Positions 36,634 to 45,377 are shown, counted from the stretch's first letter. The stretch is DNA of 64,000 nt from Halomonas sp. SpR1 (GCF_031010175.1 NZ_JAUAMB010000016.1:1-64000); one strand, 5' to 3'. The notes: generated by a model from the sequence alone, not told the origin. A program made the numbers and translations.

Positions 36634-36648
36634 CAGGAAGGGTAACCC

Positions 36649-37725
36649 ATGAGTCAGTCCACCAGTCAGCAAACGATGCAGGCCGCGGTGTGGTACTCGG
36701 CAAAAGATCTTCGCGTCGAGCAAATGCCGGTGCCCATTATCAACGACCCCCATGAGGTGAAGGTAAAAGTCGCCGCCTGTGGCATCTGCGGTAGTGATCT
36801 GCACGAGTACGCCGCCGGGCCAATTTTTATTCCGGTCGGTAAGCCCCACCCGATCAGCGGCGAGCAGGCGCCGATCATTATGGGCCACGAATTTGCCGGG
36901 GAAGTGGTCGAGGTCGGCGATAAGGTAACGCGAGTAAAAGTGGGTGACCGCGTCGCCATTGAACCGATTCTCTCGCCCAATAAAGACGGCGCCTACCAAA
37001 TGGAGTGCTATAACCTGACGCCCATGCTTGGCTTTCACGGCCTGTCGGGCGGTGGCGGCGGCTTCTCGGAGTTCACCGTGATGGGTGAACATATGGTGCA
37101 TAAGCTGCCTGATGAGCTTAGCTACGAGCAAGGGGCTCTGGTAGAGCCCGCGGCGGTAGCGCTGCATGCGGTGCGCCAAAGCTGCCTGAAAGCCGGGGAT
37201 AGTGCGGCGGTATTCGGCGCAGGGCCCATCGGCTTGATGACCATTGAAGCCCTTAAAGCGGCCGGGGCAGCGCAAATTTATGCCATTGAGGTGGCGCCGT
37301 CACGAAAAGCTAAAGCCGAAGCGTTAGGCGCCATTGCGGTTGACCCGCAGCAGGAGGATGCGGTGGCAAAAATTCAATCATTGAGCGGTGGCGGCGTAGA
37401 CGTGGCGTTTGAAGTGACCGGCATTCCCGTGGTGCTGAATCAGGCGCTGCATAGCACCCACGAAGGTGGTGAAGTGGTGGTGGTCAGTATTTGGGAAGGG
37501 GAGGCCAGCTTTCAGCCTAACGACCTGGTCATCAAAGAGCGCACCATGAAGGGCATTATCGCCTATCGCCATGTGTATCCAGCGGTAATGGCGCTAATGC
37601 AACGGGGCTATTTCCGCGCCGAAGACATGGTCACCCAGCGCATTCCATTGGCAGACATTGTGGAGGAGGGCTTTGAGGCGCTGTTAAACGATAAGGCCCA
37701 AGTGAAGATCATCGTGACACCCTAG
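36649..37725 (+). CDS. Zinc-type 2,3-butanediol dehydrogenase-like alcohol dehydrogenase
   Basis: 358 residues. Catalytic zinc ligands are in GICGSDLHEY (C near 47) and GHEFAGEVVEVGD (His-Glu near 79). The NAD site is FGAGPIGLMTIEAL. Sequence overall resembles R,R-butanediol dehydrogenases (LGFHGLSGGGGGFSEF). The loop near 104-125, which in most relatives carries four cysteines for the structural zinc, has only one (MECYNL). It is 15 bases after the monooxygenase, so both are expressed together. It would interconvert a secondary alcohol and ketone (or acetoin and butanediol), supplying or removing the monooxygenase substrate. Confidence 0.88.
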   Translation: MSQSTSQQTMQAAVWYSAKDLRVEQMPVPIINDPHEVKVKVAACGICGSDLHEYAAGPIFIPVGKPHPISGEQAPIIMGHEFAGEVVEVGDKVTRVKVGDRVAIEPILSPNKDGAYQMECYNLTPMLGFHGLSGGGGGFSEFTVMGEHMVHKLPDELSYEQGALVEPAAVALHAVRQSCLKAGDSAAVFGAGPIGLMTIEALKAAGAAQIYAIEVAPSRKAKAEALGAIAVDPQQEDAVAKIQSLSGGGVDVAFEVTGIPVVLNQALHSTHEGGEVVVVSIWEGEASFQPNDLVIKERTMKGIIAYRHVYPAVMALMQRGYFRAEDMVTQRIPLADIVEEGFEALLNDKAQVKIIVTP

Positions 37726-37791
37726 TGACTTTGATGATTTCTAGGCGCTAGGAACCCACATGATGCTTTGTGATGCAAAAAGGCGGCAAAT

Positions 37792-37808
37792 TGCGCGATG
37801 CTGGTGCA
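37792..37808. promoter_or_regulatory. NtrC-like enhancer site
   Basis: TGCGCGATGCTGGTGCA fits the 17-base NtrC dyad TGCACC-N5-GGTGCA with a perfect right half and 4 of 6 bases in the left half. A weaker dyad TGCAG-N8-CTGCA overlaps it at 37805-37822. Both lie about 100-130 bases upstream of the start predicted from the -24/-12 promoter at 37894, as expected for an NtrC enhancer. Confidence 0.6.
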
Positions 37809-37842
37809 GTTTATTTGCTGCAGTGCGGGAGAGGTCAATAAA

Positions 37843-37855
37843 AATCAAACTGTAT
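37843..37855. promoter_or_regulatory. IHF-like site between enhancer and promoter
   Basis: AATCAAACTGTAT agrees with WATCAA-N4-TTR except for one base of the TTR part, and stands in a strongly AT-rich stretch. A bend here would bring the NtrC-like site to the sigma-54 promoter. Short motif, so confidence is limited. Confidence 0.4.
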
Positions 37856-37893
37856 TTTATTAAATATTTGTTTTATATATATTTTTATAAAAG

Positions 37894-37909
37894 TGGCACG
37901 CGGATCGCA
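37894..37909 (+). promoter_or_regulatory. Sigma-54 (-24/-12) promoter without a following gene
   Basis: TGGCACGCGGATCGCA matches TGGCACG-N4-TTGCA with one change in the -12 part and GG and GC exactly ten bases apart. Transcription should begin near 37920. The first gene downstream on this strand begins more than 300 bases later and behind a terminator, so the product should be a non-coding RNA. Confidence 0.8.
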
Positions 37910-37919
37910 ATATATATGG

Positions 37920-38058
37920 CAAAGGGTGAGTGAATAGAGAAACAACGGCTTAGATAGCTTGCTTCTCTCCCTTCTTCACCTACATCGCTACCACCTGGTA
38001 GCGGTAAACCGAGTGAGCTGGCGTGCTCCACCTGGGTCCCCTTCGGGGGACTTTTTTT
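37920..38058 (+). ncRNA. Predicted sigma-54-dependent small RNA
   Basis: About 139 nt from the predicted start to the end of the T run. Four stems can be drawn: a long one pairing GGTGA..GAA.AGAGAA (37925 on) with TTCTCT..TTC.TCACC (to 37980), with the loop ACAACGGCTTAGATAGCTTGC split over 21 bases; a perfect hairpin CGCTACC-ACCT-GGTAGCG (37986-38003); a weaker GTGAGC/GCTCCAC hairpin; and the terminator. No reading frame with a ribosome site lies inside. CrcZ- and NrsZ-type RNAs of Pseudomonas have the same regulatory layout, but I see no sequence match I could claim. Confidence 0.6.
38036..38058 (+). terminator. Rho-independent terminator of the small RNA
   Basis: GTCCCC-TTCG-GGGGAC with a stable tetraloop followed by seven T. 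It would also end read-through from the dehydrogenase gene upstream. Confidence 0.93.
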
Positions 38059-38133
38059 ATGCCCGAATTTCATGTACGCATTTTATAAAATAGAAAAACT
38101 ATCAGGGCGCACTTTCTTATAACAATATTTCAC

Positions 38134-38162
38134 AAGACATTTGGAAACAGTGTTCGTATACT
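38134..38162 (+). promoter_or_regulatory. Candidate sigma-70 promoter of the OmpW-like gene
   Basis: AAGACA and TATACT are separated by 17 bases; the -10 has five of six consensus bases. The transcript would start near 38169 with a 5' leader of about 75 bases in front of the ATG at 38244. Confidence 0.5.
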
Positions 38163-38243
38163 ACACTCTGTACAGGAAAGTAGGATAGCAAGTACCGCAA
38201 TCCCAAGCGCATGGAACTGCGCACTGCATAGAGGATGACCCTG

Positions 38244-38840
38244 ATGAGTAATATGAAACTGATTTCTGCCGCTGTTATCACCGCTAGCTTTGCTCTGGCA
38301 AGCCAGGCAGCATTGGCTTATAACGCTGGTGACGTATTTGTTCGTGGCGGCGTTGCCCAAACGGATACGGGTTCAGGTAATGGTAATCTGAATGGTGATT
38401 CACTGAACGTGCAGAGCGCTCGCGGCTTTACCTTCGGTGCTGGTTACCTGTTTACCGATAAGGTCGGCGTTGAGCTCAACAGCTCTGAGAAGTTCGAGCA
38501 CGATCTGAATACATCTGCTTTAGGCGATGTGGGTAGCGTAGATCGTCTGCCTGTTAACCTATTAGTTAACTACTACCCAATGGGTGGTTTGGATTCCAAA
38601 GTTCAGCCTTACGTGGGTGCTGGCCTTAATTACACACGCTTCTCTGGCGAGCCTAGCGGTGTAAACGTTGATGAGAGCTATGGTGCCATCGGCCAAGTGG
38701 GTGTAGATCTAGCCGTGACTGACAATGTTATGCTCAACGGCTACGCAAGCTACGCTGACGTGAACGCTGATATCAACGTGGGTGGCAAGGTTGATATCGA
38801 GCCGGTCACTGTGGGCGGTGGTATCACTTACCGCTTCTAA
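38244..38840 (+). CDS. OmpW-family / small beta-barrel outer membrane protein
   Basis: 198 residues from the ATG at 38244, eight bases after GAGGA. The signal peptide ends at QAALA, before YNAGDVFVRGGVA. The mature part is made of alternating amphipathic strands (GFTFGAGYLFTDKVGVEL; VNLLVNYYPMG; VQPYVGAGLNYTRF) and ends with ITYRF, the C-terminal phenylalanine needed for barrel assembly. This fits OmpW-like eight-stranded barrels. OmpW proteins carry small hydrophobic compounds across the outer membrane. Single gene with its own promoter and terminator. Confidence 0.85.
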   Translation: MSNMKLISAAVITASFALASQAALAYNAGDVFVRGGVAQTDTGSGNGNLNGDSLNVQSARGFTFGAGYLFTDKVGVELNSSEKFEHDLNTSALGDVGSVDRLPVNLLVNYYPMGGLDSKVQPYVGAGLNYTRFSGEPSGVNVDESYGAIGQVGVDLAVTDNVMLNGYASYADVNADINVGGKVDIEPVTVGGGITYRF

Positions 38841-38867
38841 ATTTTGTTTGTCAGCTAGTTTTAAATC

Positions 38868-38898
38868 AACGCCCAGCCATGTGCTGGGCGTTGTTTAT
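38868..38898 (+). terminator. Rho-independent terminator after the OmpW-like gene
   Basis: AACGCCCAGC and GCTGGGCGTT are perfect complements with a CATGT loop, followed by a T-rich tail (GTTTATT). Confidence 0.9.
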
Positions 38899-38934
38899 TC
38901 TAGCGCTTGGAAAGAGGGCTTTTAGATAGAGACC

Positions 38935-40263
38935 CTAGGGCGTTAGGTTCGTAAAACCACTTTCTGTCACTGCCACATTATCTTCAATACGAATACCGCC
39001 ACATGGCGCAAGCTGATCGACGAGCTGCCAGTTAATGGGTAGGTCAGTATTGCGCAGCGGGGCGAGCAGCATGTTGATAAAGTACAGCCCGGGTTCAATG
39101 GTCACTACCATACCTGGGCGCAGCGTGCGCGTAAGCCGCAGCGCTGGGTGCTGTTCTGGCGCCGGGGCGGGAGTGCCATCCGGATGGCGTAACCCGGCCA
39201 CATCATGCACTTGAAGGCCCAGCGAGTGACCCAGCCCATGAGGGCAGAACGCCCGCGTAACGCCTTCCGCAACCGCTTGTTCGGCGGTACCTTTAAATAG
39301 ATCGTTAGCCACCAATATTTCGCCTAGCTGCTGATGCATCTGCTCGTGCAGTGTTACAAAGCTAACCCCAGGCGCAACGCTGCTAACCAGTTCTTTCTTT
39401 AAAGCCTGCATAGCGGTGACCAGCTCGCCAAACGCTACAGGGGCATCGGGGCCTGCATAAGTGCGGGTAATATCAGCGCAGTAGCCGCGAAAGCGGCGGC
39501 CCGCATCGACTAGCAGGCTGTAGCGCTGTTTAGGCGGCTGAAGGTCGTAGTGTTGATAATGCAGAACGCCTGCATGCTCATTTAGACCGATGATATTCTG
39601 ATAGGGCACGTTTGACTCGCGCTGACGACTGGCAGCTAAGTAGGCCAGCTGAATATCCAGCTCACCGGCGGCGCCAATAAAGGCTGCCTGGGAGGCCTGA
39701 TGACCCGCTATTGCTAAGCGGTTGGCTTCACGGAGACAGGCAACCTCATAGGGCGTCTTAAACAGCCGTAATTCGTCAAGGGCATGTACTAGCCGCTCAG
39801 GGTGTCGCTCGGCTTTTAGTGGCTGAAGTGTGCAGGTGGGAAGACGCTCGATATCGCCAATAACGGCGGCATTCCCCGAAAGCGGCAGGGAGATTTTGTC
39901 ACTGCCGGTTTCGTTACTATCGATTGTGTTACTAGAAAGGTGAACATCGAACGCCTCTACCCAGGGCTCATCGGGTAGCTGAGTGGGCAAGTGCCAAAAG
40001 TCGGCGGGCGCATACAGATAGAGCTGTGGGCGCTCTCCCGGCTGAATAATCAACCAGCTATGCTGCACATCGGCTAAACCCACCCAGTGCATAAAGTGCC
40101 CGTAAGCCTGAAAAGGGGGCGTGTGGTCATCCGCAAAGTGCTCACTGGCATGACCGCTGTAAATTGCCAGGCTATCGAACCCGTGGTCAGTCAAAATGTC
40201 TGAATAAGCACGCTGTAGGTGCGCTATATGATCATGCTGTAGGTTAAATAGGGTGGTTGACAT
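38935..40263 (-). CDS. pepQ: Xaa-Pro dipeptidase (M24 family)
   Basis: 442 residues. Metal ligands of the M24 fold are present: the two aspartates in VDAGRRFRGYCADITRTYAG, the histidine in CPHGLGHSLGLQVHDVAG, and the glutamates in TIEPGLYF and IRIEDNVAV. An N-terminal creatinase-like domain precedes them. PepQ splits dipeptides with C-terminal proline. It lies 44 bases after the LysR gene, which itself follows the dipeptide ABC genes, so it may use dipeptides brought in by that importer. Confidence 0.92.
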   Translation of the reverse strand: MSTTLFNLQHDHIAHLQRAYSDILTDHGFDSLAIYSGHASEHFADDHTPPFQAYGHFMHWVGLADVQHSWLIIQPGERPQLYLYAPADFWHLPTQLPDEPWVEAFDVHLSSNTIDSNETGSDKISLPLSGNAAVIGDIERLPTCTLQPLKAERHPERLVHALDELRLFKTPYEVACLREANRLAIAGHQASQAAFIGAAGELDIQLAYLAASRQRESNVPYQNIIGLNEHAGVLHYQHYDLQPPKQRYSLLVDAGRRFRGYCADITRTYAGPDAPVAFGELVTAMQALKKELVSSVAPGVSFVTLHEQMHQQLGEILVANDLFKGTAEQAVAEGVTRAFCPHGLGHSLGLQVHDVAGLRHPDGTPAPAPEQHPALRLTRTLRPGMVVTIEPGLYFINMLLAPLRNTDLPINWQLVDQLAPCGGIRIEDNVAVTESGFTNLTP

Positions 40264-40307
40264 ACAAAGCTGTGGCCTCTCTTAAGTAAGCTTTCGCAAA
40301 TACGCAT

Positions 40308-41219
40308 TCATATACGTGGCGGCGCAAGTTCGCTCCACAGGCTATCCAGCTCCGCGTGGCGATGATTTTGATGACGGTATAGCCGTAGCTCCATAGGCAC
40401 ATCCCAGCGACTATCGCCTGCTCTTACCAGTGAGCCTTGAGTAAGCTCAGCAGCGACATTACGTTCAGGCAGCCAACTCATCCCGTAGCCAAGCACTACC
40501 AGTTCCTTAATGCCCGCCGCGTAGAGGTTTTCACTTTGTGCGGTTAAATACGTTGTTTGAGGAAGCCTGGCTAAATGTGCTTTAACCGCAGACCCCAACA
40601 AACCGCGTTTTGGATAGGCCAGCCAGGGCAGTGGCTGGTGGCGCGACCCAGGCAGCAACGCACGGGGTTCCCCCTCTGGGGTTAACCCCGTCACTGGAAT
40701 GAGTCGCTCATGACCAATCACTCGATAGTTGCAGGCACTGGTGTCGATATCCAGGTCGCAGCGCCCAATCGGCCAGTAACAGATAGCCAGGTCACACTCG
40801 GCCCGGGCTAAGGCTTGAAAGTAGTCATTGGCCACCCAGCCGGTCGCCCGCAAATAGGGCTGCACGCGATCTTGCCAACCTGTTGCCGTCAACCATTCTG
40901 GTAAAAAGTGTGGCAACAGGCTCTGGGGTGCTGCCACCATGATACGGCGCTGCTGGCCAGCATTAATTTCGCGTACACGGTCGCGGGTCAGACGCACGCG
41001 CTCGGTGACCTGCTCACACAGGGTCAAAAACTCCTCCCCGGCCGGGGTGAGCGAAAGCGGCAGCGTTTGACGATTAATTAGCGTCACGCCCATCTCCTCC
41101 TCGAGCAGTTTAATCCGCCGGGAGAAGGTGGGTTGCGTAACGTTTTGATCATCTGCGGCGCGTGAGAAGTGCCGCGTTCTGGCCAGGGCGATAAAATCTT
41201 CTAGCCAGCGAATTTCCAT
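40308..41219 (-). CDS. LysR-family transcriptional regulator
   Basis: 303 residues from the ATG at 41217-41219, which has a GAGGAAGAG site; an open frame continues upstream for 79 codons over the end of the ATPase gene. N-terminal HTH: FIALARTRHFSRAADDQNVTQPTFSRRIKLLEEEMG. The C-terminal effector domain is shorter than average. The gene is between the dipeptide ABC genes and pepQ, all on the same strand, and probably regulates them; the ligand is unknown. Confidence 0.92.
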   Translation of the reverse strand: MEIRWLEDFIALARTRHFSRAADDQNVTQPTFSRRIKLLEEEMGVTLINRQTLPLSLTPAGEEFLTLCEQVTERVRLTRDRVREINAGQQRRIMVAAPQSLLPHFLPEWLTATGWQDRVQPYLRATGWVANDYFQALARAECDLAICYWPIGRCDLDIDTSACNYRVIGHERLIPVTGLTPEGEPRALLPGSRHQPLPWLAYPKRGLLGSAVKAHLARLPQTTYLTAQSENLYAAGIKELVVLGYGMSWLPERNVAAELTQGSLVRAGDSRWDVPMELRLYRHQNHRHAELDSLWSELAPPRI

Positions 41220-41268
41220 GCTCTTCCTCTCAGCGCCTGGTTTCGCTGTATCAAATATGACGCCCGTT

Positions 41269-42342
41269 TCATAGGCGCCCCTCCTCAACAGCGTGGCACG
41301 CCACTCGGGTTCCGTCATCCTGGGTTTGCAGCATGGGGATCTCTTGCTTACAGCGCGCATTGGCATGGGGGCAGCGTCCATGGAAAACGCATCCGCTGGG
41401 TAGATTAACCGGGGTCGGCACTTCGCCTGTAAGACGAATATGCTGAGGGCGGTCATCCTTCAAACGCGGAATCGCCGAGAGCAGCGCCTGGGTATAGGGG
41501 TGGCGCGGTTTTTCAAACAGCGTGGCCGTGGTGGCAATTTCGCACACCGTGCCTAAGTACATCACCGCCACCCGGGTGCCAAAATGTTCCACCACTGCCA
41601 AGTCGTGGGTAATGAACAGATAGGTCAGGTTACGCTCTTGCTGGGCTTCCATCAGCAGGTTGAGCACCTGGGCTTGAATCGAGACGTCCAGCGCTGAAAT
41701 AGGCTCATCGGCAACGATAAATTCCGGGTCGACGGCCAAAGCGCGGGCAATGGCGATACGCTGACGCTGACCGCCGGAAAATTCGTGGCCAAAGCGCTTA
41801 CCCCAGTCCGGGTCGATACCCACTGAGCGCATCACCTCTTCAACCTTGTCAAGAACCTGCGCGCGTTTCCAATCAGGGTGGTGCAGGCGCAGTGGCTCTT
41901 CCAGGGTTTGTTGAATGGTCATGCGTGGGTTGAGCGACGCATAAGGATTCTGGAAAATCATCTGCATGCGCTTGCGATAGGGCAGCAATTGGCGCGAGCT
42001 TAAATTGTCGATGCGCTTGCCGTCGTAGCGGATCTCTCCTTCTGATGGGGTAAGCAGCCCCATGACGGTGCGCGCCACGGTGGACTTGCCGCACCCCGAT
42101 TCGCCAACGACACATAGCGCTTCGCCGCGTTTGATATCCAGGTTGACGCCGTTAATAGCGTGAACGTGCTCCTGGTGACGCACCAGCTTGCCGCCCTTGA
42201 AGCGCAGCTGATCAAGGAAATCCCCGGAGAGCGAGAAGCGCTTTTTCAAGTCGCGAATCTGCAGCAGCGAATCAGCGCTCTCTTCGTTTTGACGGGGAGT
42301 AGGATTAGGGCTGTCCGTTATGGCCTCAGCGTGCGCACTCAT
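41269..42342 (-). CDS. dppF: Dipeptide/oligopeptide ABC transporter ATP-binding protein (DppF type)
   Basis: 357 residues. Walker A GESGCGKSTVART, Q-loop FQNPYASLNPRMT, signature FSGGQRQRIAIARA, Walker B IVADEPISALDVS and the switch histidine in FITHDLAVVEHF are all there. The C-terminal cysteine-rich end (CVFHGRCPHANARC) is the iron-sulfur-like segment typical of Dpp/Opp ATPases. It starts with an ATGA overlap with DppD. Last gene of the five-gene importer. Confidence 0.92.
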   Translation of the reverse strand: MSAHAEAITDSPNPTPRQNEESADSLLQIRDLKKRFSLSGDFLDQLRFKGGKLVRHQEHVHAINGVNLDIKRGEALCVVGESGCGKSTVARTVMGLLTPSEGEIRYDGKRIDNLSSRQLLPYRKRMQMIFQNPYASLNPRMTIQQTLEEPLRLHHPDWKRAQVLDKVEEVMRSVGIDPDWGKRFGHEFSGGQRQRIAIARALAVDPEFIVADEPISALDVSIQAQVLNLLMEAQQERNLTYLFITHDLAVVEHFGTRVAVMYLGTVCEIATTATLFEKPRHPYTQALLSAIPRLKDDRPQHIRLTGEVPTPVNLPSGCVFHGRCPHANARCKQEIPMLQTQDDGTRVACHAVEEGRL

Positions 42343-43355
42343 GAGGTTTCCTCCTTCAAACGGCGGTCTTCGAGCATTTCAGCCACCATATGACACGCCA
42401 CACGGCAATTGCCGGATTCGACAAATTCTGGCACCTGCTGGGTGCAGGCGGGGCGGGGCTGACCATCGGCACGATTGATAAAATCGCAGCGAGGATGAAA
42501 CGCGCAGCCGCTCGGCAGGTTAGAGAGAGACGGCATGCTGCCACGAATCTGATTGAGCTTCTCGCCGGGCGTTGCCATCTGTGGCAGGGCGTTGATTAAC
42601 CCCTGGGTGTAAGGGTGCTGCGGGTCGTTAATAATCTCCCGGGTTGGCCCTTGCTCGATCACCCGACCAGCGTACATGACCAGCATCCGTTGGGTGACCT
42701 GGCTGACCACGCCTAGATCGTGGGTGATCAAAATCAGTCCCACGTTATGCTGCTCGCAAAGATCTAGTAGCAGCGCCATGATTTCGGCCTGGATCGTTAC
42801 GTCGAGTGCCGTGGTAGGCTCGTCGGCGATAATTATGTCCGGGTCGAGCAGCAGCGCAATGGCGATAATGATCCGTTGGCGCATACCACCGGAAAGCTCG
42901 TGGGGGTACTGATCCAAGCGTGTTTCCGGCGAGGGGATTTGCACCTGCTGGAGTTTGTCCAGGGCAATGGCGCGAGCCTCTTTGGAAGAGATGCGTCGGT
43001 GCGCTTTTAAGCACTCGACCATCTGTTCGCCAATGGAGAGCACTGGGTTGAGCGTCATCATCGGGTCTTGGAAAATCATTGAAACGCGATTGCCGCGCAC
43101 TTTTCGCAGACCGCGTTCAGACATGCGGTTAAGCACCTGACCGTCAAAGGTCACCGTGCCGCCGGCGATAAAGCCCGGTTTGGCAATCAGGTTGAGTAGC
43201 GAGAACGCAGCGACGGATTTGCCCGCGCCGGACTCACCGACAATCCCCAGGCGCTCACCACGCTCAAGGCTAAAGCAAATATCACGTAGGGCGTGAACTT
43301 CGCCCTGGCGCAGCGCAAAACGGACATCGAGGTTGTTGACTTCAAGTAGTGCCAT
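42339..43355 (-). CDS. dppD: Dipeptide/oligopeptide ABC transporter ATP-binding protein (DppD type)
   Basis: 338 residues. Walker [16 protein letters not shown], signature [15 protein letters not shown], Walker [16 protein letters not shown], switch histidine [10 protein letters not shown], and the C-terminal cysteine motif CAFHPRCDF...CTQQVP. The ATP-binding subunit pairs with DppF. It starts seven bases after the DppC stop and overlaps DppF by four. Confidence 0.93.
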   Translation of the reverse strand: MALLEVNNLDVRFALRQGEVHALRDICFSLERGERLGIVGESGAGKSVAAFSLLNLIAKPGFIAGGTVTFDGQVLNRMSERGLRKVRGNRVSMIFQDPMMTLNPVLSIGEQMVECLKAHRRISSKEARAIALDKLQQVQIPSPETRLDQYPHELSGGMRQRIIIAIALLLDPDIIIADEPTTALDVTIQAEIMALLLDLCEQHNVGLILITHDLGVVSQVTQRMLVMYAGRVIEQGPTREIINDPQHPYTQGLINALPQMATPGEKLNQIRGSMPSLSNLPSGCAFHPRCDFINRADGQPRPACTQQVPEFVESGNCRVACHMVAEMLEDRRLKEETS

Positions 43356-43362
43356 GGTGTCC

Positions 43363-44319
43363 TCAGCCTTTGTAGAGTCGTGGGTTCATGACATCACGTA
43401 GCCAATCGCCGAGTAGATTGATCGACAGCACCAGCACCACCAACACGGCACCTGGGATCAAGGTGATCCACCAGGAGCCCGACTGAATATAGTCAAAGCC
43501 TGATTTGATCAGTGAGCCCAGCGACGGGTGCGTCTCTGGCATACCCAGTCCCAAAAACGATAGCGCCGCTTCTGAGATAATCGCGTTGGCAATCTGCACG
43601 GTGGAGATAACAAAGATCGGCGACATGGTGTTAGGCAGCACGTGGCGGAACATGATCCGTTTGCTGCGTAGCCCCATCACCCGGGCGGCATCTACGTACT
43701 CTTTGTTTTTCTCTGCCAGCACCGAGGCGCGAACGGTACGCGCATACTGTGGCCATTCCGCAAGGCCGATAATCAGGATCAGCATCATCACCGCGTACTG
43801 GCTGTAGAAGGCGCTACCCATGGTCGCTTTGACCAGGGCGCCCACTACGATGGCGACCATTAGCGTCGAAAATGACAGCTGAATATCCGCCAGGCGCATC
43901 AAGATAGAGTCAACGCGTCCGCCCAGGTAGCCTGCCATGAGGCCGAAGGTAACCCCTAACAACGCCTGCAAAATGACTGCGCCGAAACCGATTAGCAGCG
44001 AAACACGGGTGCCATACAGCACGATTGACCACAGATCACGCCCTTGGGCGTCGGTGCCCAGGGTGTAACGCTCATCGGCGCCGTCGATCCAGAAGGGCGG
44101 CAGCTCAGATGACATAATGTCGATCTGCGCGAGGTCGTAAGGGTTCGTAGGAGCCAAAAACGGTGAGGCAAAAGCGGCGATGACCATGCAAATAAACACG
44201 GCCAAGCAGAGCTGGGCTGTGCGGTCACGTTTAAAGCTATACCACATATAAGAGTCGCGTAGGCGTGCCCAGCGGCTGGGTGGAGCGCTCGCTGGGGAGG
44301 AATTAGGTGTCATACTCAT
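43363..44319 (-). CDS. dppC: Dipeptide ABC transporter permease (DppC type)
   Basis: 318 residues, about six TM helices with a long N-terminal cytoplasmic part (25-50: WYSFKRDRTAQLCLAVF). The EAA loop is VDAARVMGLRSKRIMFRHVLPN, and IVLYGTRVSLLIGFGAV plus EAALSFLGLGMPETHPSLGSLI are typical of DppC/OppC. Overlaps dppB by four bases. Confidence 0.93.
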   Translation of the reverse strand: MSMTPNSSPASAPPSRWARLRDSYMWYSFKRDRTAQLCLAVFICMVIAAFASPFLAPTNPYDLAQIDIMSSELPPFWIDGADERYTLGTDAQGRDLWSIVLYGTRVSLLIGFGAVILQALLGVTFGLMAGYLGGRVDSILMRLADIQLSFSTLMVAIVVGALVKATMGSAFYSQYAVMMLILIIGLAEWPQYARTVRASVLAEKNKEYVDAARVMGLRSKRIMFRHVLPNTMSPIFVISTVQIANAIISEAALSFLGLGMPETHPSLGSLIKSGFDYIQSGSWWITLIPGAVLVVLVLSINLLGDWLRDVMNPRLYKG

Positions 44320-45377
44320 GCGGGCTTCCCAGTCAGTTTAACGGTGGGGTTAACCATGCCGTAGATGAGATCCACGATGGTGTTGGTGACAACAAAAATC
44401 ACGCCGACAATCATCAGGTAGGTCACAATCAGTGGAATATCGGCGCGGTTGATCGCGTCCAGGAACATCAGCCCCATGCCGGGCCATTGGAAAACGGTTT
44501 CGGTCAAGATGGTGTAAGCCACCATGGTGCCGATCTGTACGCCCCCTACGGTAATCACCGGCAGCATGGTGTTCTTAAGGGCATGGACGAAATAGACCCG
44601 GCGCATGGAGATCCCTTTGGCGCGGGCGTACTTCACGTACTCCGACTGCAGGACTTCCATCATTTCGGCACGAATCAGGCGGATAAACAGCGGTAGCATA
44701 ATGGACGCCAGAGAGACCGCCGGTAGCACCAAGTGCTGTAAACCGTTCCAGGTGGCCAGGTTGGTGTCCCAGTTGCCCACCACGTTGACGAGGTCGTAGC
44801 CCCGGCCGAAGGAGGGCATATTGCCTTCCGTCGAGAAGAAGTCATTTAGCCAAGCGCCCCAGCCAGTGCTCTCGGGGAACAGTGTGACGGTAACGCCAAT
44901 GGCGAAAATCTGAATAAGCACAATGGCGGTCAAAAACACCGGGATCGAAATGCCGATGATCGACACGCCCATAAACAAGCGTGAAATTGGCGAGCGCGGT
45001 TTAATGGCGCTATACACCCCTATGGGGACTGAAAACAGCACAATAATCAGCGTTGCCGCAAATACCAGCTCCAGAGTGGCGGGTAAGTGGCGAGCAATCA
45101 CTTCTAACGCTGGTTCGCGGTAGAAGTACGAGTAGCCAAAATCACCTTGAACGGCGTTTTTAGCAAAACGGGCGTACTGCACCAGGAAGGGGTCATTGAG
45201 GCCTAAACGCTCGCGAATTTCTGCGCGCTCACTTTCCGGCACTGACTGGCCGACCATCTGCTGTACGGGGTCACCCAGGTTGTCCTGAATGGCGAAGGCC
45301 AGCACGCTGATGACAAACATCACCAAAATCGCGTGCATCAGCCGCTTGATTAAAAAGGCAATCATGGCGTACGCCAC
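44316..45377 (-). CDS. dppB: Dipeptide ABC transporter permease (DppB type)
   Basis: 353 residues. It begins FLIKRLMHAILVMFVISVLAFAIQ and continues DPVQQMVGQSVPESERAEIRERLGL, as in DppB/OppB. EAA loop: YARAKGISMRRVYFVHALKN. About six TM helices, with a periplasmic loop around 165-205. It is separated from dppA by a terminator-like hairpin at 45455-45483, so it may be transcribed at a lower level. Confidence 0.93.
   Translation of the reverse strand: MAYAMIAFLIKRLMHAILVMFVISVLAFAIQDNLGDPVQQMVGQSVPESERAEIRERLGLNDPFLVQYARFAKNAVQGDFGYSYFYREPALEVIARHLPATLELVFAATLIIVLFSVPIGVYSAIKPRSPISRLFMGVSIIGISIPVFLTAIVLIQIFAIGVTVTLFPESTGWGAWLNDFFSTEGNMPSFGRGYDLVNVVGNWDTNLATWNGLQHLVLPAVSLASIMLPLFIRLIRAEMMEVLQSEYVKYARAKGISMRRVYFVHALKNTMLPVITVGGVQIGTMVAYTILTETVFQWPGMGLMFLDAINRADIPLIVTYLMIVGVIFVVTNTIVDLIYGMVNPTVKLTGKPA

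Noticed and set aside
36421..37275. 284-codon open frame on the minus strand, over the dehydrogenase gene
   Set aside because: Antisense shadow of a well-supported gene; no ribosome site, His/Arg-rich composition unlike real proteins, no recognisable domain.
37885..38073. Small minus-strand frame across the predicted small RNA
   Set aside because: It runs through the terminator hairpin and the sigma-54 promoter, has Pro/Ser-rich random composition and no ribosome site.
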